Source: Planctomycetota bacterium
GTDB lineage: Bacteria; Planctomycetota; Phycisphaerae; UBA1845
Direction: 5' to 3'
Assembly: GCA_022566435.1 (NCBI GenBank)
Contig: JADFIX010000195.1
Span: forward strand, 1-6,995
DNA: 6,995 nucleotides
The notes under the pieces were generated by a model, which was not told the DNA's origin, ran no database searches, and was given only the letters and a program-made list of their open reading frames with translations. Position numbers and translations under genes: made by a program. Positions 6,701 through 6,995 of the stretch are shown piece by piece (position 1 is the first letter of the stretch; every line of letters starts with the position of its first letter).

Positions 6701-6842
6701 CCGCTCCGTGCCAGACCCCGACCCAGGCCAGAAGCATACCGAGCGCGCAGGCCCAGATCAGACTGATTCGTACCCGCGCGGCCCTTCGGTCTCTTGTGTG
6801 CGAGCGATGGCTGCGATTGGTGCCTCGAATGACATGGTTCAT
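3669..6842 (-). CDS. Secreted YD-repeat (Rhs-like) protein, 1057 aa, 3' end overrun by an insertion sequence
   Basis: Large exported repeat protein of the Rhs/YD family, whose members fold into beta-sheet shells. Residues 1-25 are Arg-rich, 26-48 are hydrophobic, and ALA at 58-60 precedes APPP, which together read as a long Sec signal peptide. A Pro/Gly/Asp-rich linker follows (about 62-102), then an N-terminal domain with NVLTVMPIVGWTGVGPDMQMNLYHNSA (about 120-146), a style I associate with planctomycete Rhs-like proteins. YD-type repeats appear at about 303 (FAYDGEGR), 433 and 454 (LTYDANGN), 583, 812 (YTYDAAGR), 863 (FTYDNRGR), 886 and 955. A non-repeat insert at about 600-700 is Cys-containing (C630, C650, C658, C692); ten Cys lie in the native part, plausible for disulfides outside the cytoplasm. 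The usual Rhs core end (RFLSPDP-type motif) and toxin tip are absent. From residue 1019-1020 onward the sequence is IS DNA. GAGGAG lies 6 bases before the ATG. A toxin role cannot be claimed. Confidence 0.88.
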   Translation of the reverse strand: MNHVIRGTNRSHRSHTRDRRAARVRISLIWACALGMLLAWVGVWHGAVPWISESGGVALAAPPPTDDPCTSLPDEDDPTAGGPGPGPSTEIPDAQPGAPRPWEVGLTVSPYSTVNVLNRNVLTVMPIVGWTGVGPDMQMNLYHNSATVDATFDTTRGMGFDLGPGWTTSFSAHLFEVGTDDRIVVGNDGTRDLFTWDGSGWVAPSGVHRALSFDATTSKYTLKYNDQSFDTFDVDGLLIAVVDAVGNQISIQRVNERIDTVTDASGRLFQFVYVGSNLDRIIDPKEDSGSNPLITLQQREWTFAYDGEGRMSAVTDPMALLNDFQFDDAGHITQIRDKYDPNDLGTPAPGWYVFEYEGHVTRDPNALRNVTDPLNTQQFFHVVGDGLFRFHVDYTNRRGYVWAVESWQPLPEVLIESPPVAAILNPLGQRTTLDYDTDRNMIRYTNALGNAWTLTYDANGNTTSLASPLHIKGEFFHKQIWAYDEYPEGDPLEGQIFNNLTSYTDAEGNVTTYKYAEVGFPKLLTSIVEPETVPGEGTALTRFEYYIAPFSTTTCNPTGEPDNNECKHGQLETMTDPNHVVTSFDYDRWGQTHFYREGQVSGVPVFERRTVSDSGSRTYIVETGNGAARCGGSTGRTNFNQNNHPTGGFCLIPQTPVCPSRAETAPIPPNSTPDLDEFVTSGEWHSTLDPMCRTTHMEIDLTFERFGPVFTRSIDSHYDPLGALVNTVSDTEENAGPPRQFDYPYDLSTGIFTRVGPDLVETVTTLDEANRVESIVRRIPFVGVVLMLAFYDYYADGRVRFVTFLNLARTEYTYDAAGRVTVIDHRNDLGLSLLTLNYVYDKRNLPTRVTEVHWLNPDTITNFTYDNRGRLTGEIRTGTAPYDLLYEYDKGGNRRRKVDVLNEIEMLYEYDLDNTGYRTANNRLRQYITCDMSTAGAVCDRDLVTDALVSYTVYHYNDVGNVTRVFVYRRNPAEGEPKVTATRFVYARNGTTVSYVIGEAWEENSEPCHDRYEKLGTVTNGTAVSNHCHIMRLRFPELQSQLVAWASHERVAMATTL
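3772..3786. repeat. Right terminal inverted repeat of the IS
   Basis: ACGGCAGTGCCATTC, an exact reverse complement of 2135-2149. It marks the point where DNA native to the YD-repeat gene begins on the right. Confidence 0.88.
3787..3797. repeat. Right copy of the 11-bp direct repeat flanking the IS
   Basis: GTGACTGTCCC, identical to 2124-2134. On the minus strand it encodes the GTVT segment (about residues 1016-1019) of the YD-repeat protein, just before IS-derived sequence starts. It is the likely target-site duplication. Confidence 0.75.
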
Positions 6843-6995
6843 TTTCTTCTCCTCGCACGGAACAATATCTTGCGATCTCCATCCGGCCCATGCATCGGAT
6901 GCGCGGAATCTCCCTCTTTCGCTAACGAGAACACTTGGCTAAGGGCGCGCAAAAAGTCCGAGAAAATTGAAGAGTTGTGCCGTTGCAGGATAGCC
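6843..6995. other. Upstream region of the YD-repeat gene
   Basis: The 153 bases before the YD-repeat start hold its ribosome binding site (GAGGAG on the minus strand, 6849-6854) and a small dyad, CATCCG (6880-6885) with CGGATG (6896-6901) around a 10-base loop. I see no convincing sigma-70 promoter and no recognisable gene start or end. The promoter probably lies here or just beyond the window edge. Confidence 0.4.

Noticed and set aside
3669..6842. Calling the YD-repeat gene an Rhs polymorphic toxin with an immunity partner
   Set aside because: The conserved core end and toxin tip are missing, and no small immunity-like gene follows; the neighbour across the IS is a GNAT enzyme on the opposite strand with an ordinary single-domain architecture.
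6103..6942. 279-codon open frame on the plus strand, and a similar one at 5064-5603
   Set aside because: Both are antisense shadows of the YD-repeat gene, a side effect of GC-rich codon use, with no recognisable domain.

Overview
The window looks like chromosomal DNA from a GC-rich bacterium. The best guess is a planctomycete: a stand-alone groEL with no groES beside it, and a very long exported YD-repeat (Rhs-like) protein whose N-terminal region resembles planctomycete relatives. That assignment is inference from gene content and memory of families; no rRNA or marker phylogeny is available here.

Layout, left to right. Bases 1-963 (minus strand) encode the first 321 residues of a GroEL chaperonin; the rest lies beyond the left edge. 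A 630-base gene-free stretch follows. It holds the groEL leader with a perfect 7-bp inverted repeat, two exact tandem copies of a 28-bp unit, and a 32-bp near-perfect palindrome in front of the next gene. Bases 1594-2058 (plus) encode a GNAT-family acetyltransferase. An IS4-family insertion sequence of about 1.65 kb follows (2135-3786), with 15-bp perfect terminal inverted repeats, an 11-bp direct repeat on each side and an intact transposase. From 6842 down to 3669 (minus) runs a 1057-residue secreted YD-repeat protein.

The most informative part is the junction of the insertion sequence and the YD-repeat gene. The IS landed inside the 3' end of that gene. Its right end keeps the frame open, so the last 38 or so residues and the stop codon of the YD-repeat protein are encoded by IS DNA, antisense to the transposase C-terminus. 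Removing the IS and one direct repeat in silico gives an earlier ORF that stopped only five residues after the junction. The gene therefore already lacked the usual Rhs core and C-terminal tip when the IS arrived, if the direct repeat is a true target duplication.

The transposase gene has a predicted RNA hairpin that would bury its ribosome binding site, which fits the self-limiting translation known for IS4-type elements. I see no operon linking these genes and no convincing new multi-gene system. The notable points are the IS architecture, the IS-made protein tail and the unexplained intergenic repeats.
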